DNA of 64,000 bases, taken from the NCBI GenBank assembly GCA_900618425.1, contig UZAN01039456.1, forward strand, positions 6,556 through 70,555. Reading direction: 5' to 3'. Numbering within the stretch: the stretch's first letter is position 1; each line of letters opens with the position of its first letter. Below are positions 62,724-64,000 of this stretch, in pieces. The position numbers and the translations under genes were made by a program. The stretch comes from Echinostoma caproni (taxonomy: Eukaryota > Platyhelminthes > Trematoda > Plagiorchiida > Echinostomatidae). The notes below the pieces were generated by a model. That model did not search any database and was not told where the DNA came from. It was given only the letters and a program-made list of their open reading frames with translations.

Positions 62724-63055
62724 CTGTTGCGAGATAAGCTCGTGGTTTCTTATTTCCTCAGTTATTTCTGTGGGATTCCGACTTCCCATTATGTATCATA
62801 ATGTAAGACGGAGCTATTCACGTTGTTGTCCACGAATCTGTTGTTCTTTCTTGTTCTATCATAGTCATGGTTTGTTCAATAATGTTCTGAGTAAAACCCT
62901 TTCATCATCTTGATAAAATATAAGGCTGGGATATTTTTCTTGTTTTATAAACCCAGACAATTAAGTTTACCGACCGTCAACTGTCACAATCTGGAGACAT
63001 GTAGAAAATCATTTAAGTCCGTTTAGTTTTTTTCTAATATTGCGCTTAAGCTTAC

Positions 63056-63213
63056 CCGTAAAGCATAAAGTCCTCATCTGCATCTATTTCCGCAACTGTT
63101 GGACCGTGCAAACCGACCAATGCCTTCAGTTCTTCTTCACTGCCCGAATAAACACCGTAGAATAGTTTGACCATGGCCAAACCTTTGGCTTCATCCGCTT
63201 CACATTTACCATC
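63056..63213 (-). CDS. cathepsin L-like protein, penultimate exon
   Basis: An exon of 158 bases with an acceptor (aaactttccctag before 63,213) and a donor (TACGG then gtaag at 63,055). It starts in phase 0 and ends with two bases, GG, of a glycine codon completed by the next exon. The 52 residues match the middle of a C1A peptidase: DGKCEADEAKG, a strand (MVKLFYGVYSG), SEEELKALVGLHGPTVAEID and EDFMLYG, which leads into GGIYYSFKC of the last exon. Usual members read GPVSVAID where this one has GPTVAEID. The exon with the catalytic Cys would lie beyond the right end of the window. Together the two exons give about 126 residues, roughly the C-terminal half of a mature cathepsin L. Confidence 0.85.
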
Positions 63214-63692
63214 CTAGGGAAAGTTTAAAAAGAGATTGTAAATGAAAAAGCATCACCGTCTGATATAGTTTGTATCCTACTTTGCCAACATGCGCAATGT
63301 GATCACTTGTTAATCAGTTGTTTCATAATCGGTCAAGTTTCAACGGACAGTCCGATTTTATTTGCAAAATATCATGCTGCGGTGCTCAAGTACGGATTTG
63401 TATGCTTTAGGTGGTCTCATGAAACATGACACATTTGAAAGAATTCAATCAAATCAGATACAATTGAGTATGCAAAATGAAGTGTTGTGCACAGTGCAAT
63501 ACGCCTTGTAATTGGTGTTACTTACTTCTGCTTCATCCACCATGGTACTTTTTTACTTACTTGGAAATATACATTTAAATGAGTCTTAATCTAACAGTCT
63601 TTGGCTGCCTATCCATAAACCGGATAGTAAAATTGTGTATAAATGTGGCAAAAATCCAGAAACACGCCACACACCCCAAATCAAACGTAATT
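63214..63692. other. intron upstream of the cathepsin exon
   Basis: A consensus donor-like gtaagt follows a short ATG frame at about 63,525-63,550 on the minus strand, but no exon of useful length can be defined. Confidence 0.4.
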
Positions 63693-63943
63693 TTACATAA
63701 TAAGCGGTACTAAGATTGGGTAATACACTATAACACTCTGAGTGATGTTTTTGATTTTCTTTAAGCAGTAAGTGTTTAAACTTAAACTATACAAGTAATA
63801 ATCGAAATCCTGTATCATGACTGTCACGTTGCCGATCTCATACACATCTATCGGTAGCTGTAGATGAGATGCATTTATTCCGATTTTTATCTCCAATTGC
63901 AATTTTGTTAGTTCTCCGGTATCGCCGTTTGAATTTGCGCGAC
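63693..63943 (-). CDS. weak candidate exon at the window end
   Basis: The minus-strand frame after a fair acceptor (ttatcgcctcactgaag before 63,943) reads GDTGELTKLQLEIKIGINA, then LQLPIDVYEIGNVTVMIQDF. It looks protein-like and is not cathepsin. The donor is uncertain, and the frame runs to a stop at 63,693. It may belong to the same unknown gene as the segments at 61.6 and 62.7 kb, but phase does not clearly connect them. Confidence 0.25.
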
Positions 63944-64000
63944 CTTCAGTGAGGCGATAAAATTTTTAGTAGTTCAAAAGTTACAGTTCAAAATAGAAAA

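Noticed and set aside
62439..62789. Minus-strand frame with a fibronectin-III-like NICNLEPNKTYQF stretch
   Set aside because: It reads through a perfect gtaagt donor, and the alternative frame fits the neighbouring exon in phase. Single-motif resemblance only.

Overview
The window looks like a eukaryotic, metazoan genome segment, most likely from a parasitic flatworm (a trematode such as a liver or lung fluke). This rests on the C-terminal exons of a cathepsin L-like cysteine protease, two decayed Penelope-like retroelements with GIY-YIG endonuclease domains, several tRNA-derived SINE copies, very long introns and short exons with GT/AG signals, and a moderately AT-rich composition. The organism call is an inference. 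There is no bacterial operon structure, and most open frames of 60-130 codons are chance frames in non-coding DNA.

Layout. From 1 to 21 kb there is mostly non-coding DNA with SINE copies (0.5, 4.5, 7.0-7.7 kb), a Penelope-like terminal repeat fragment (5.9-6.4 kb) and an apparent assembly error marked by single N bases (6,902 and 7,377). From 21.8 to 22.6 kb lies the C-terminal end of a Penelope-like element. A minus-strand terminal exon (23.3-23.6 kb) ends beside a poly(A) signal. At 25.0-25.5 kb two copies of a tRNA-derived SINE face each other as a near-perfect inverted repeat. At 28.9-29.7 kb two Penelope-type terminal sequences lie in inverted orientation, each with a hammerhead-ribozyme-like core. 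A well-delimited minus-strand exon of unknown function is at 30.1-30.4 kb. A second Penelope-like C-terminus, frameshifted, is at 37.75-38.37 kb.

The right third holds the best gene evidence. At 51.0-52.2 kb is the longest open frame of the window, a 416-residue type II membrane or secreted glycoprotein that I do not recognise, perhaps with an extra upstream exon. From 58 to 64 kb, on the minus strand, are two exons (63,056-63,213 and 57,972-58,194) that join in phase into the C-terminal half of a cathepsin L-like protein. The residues at the catalytic His and Asn positions are Leu and Thr, so the product is predicted to be catalytically dead. In the roughly 4.9 kb intron between them, on the same strand, are two further exon-like segments that join in phase with each other and encode an unrelated protein.

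The genes do not form an obvious pathway. The window is a gene-poor, repeat-rich stretch carrying parts of perhaps four to six genes. No transcript evidence is available, so all exon calls rest on reading frame, splice-site consensus and family resemblance.
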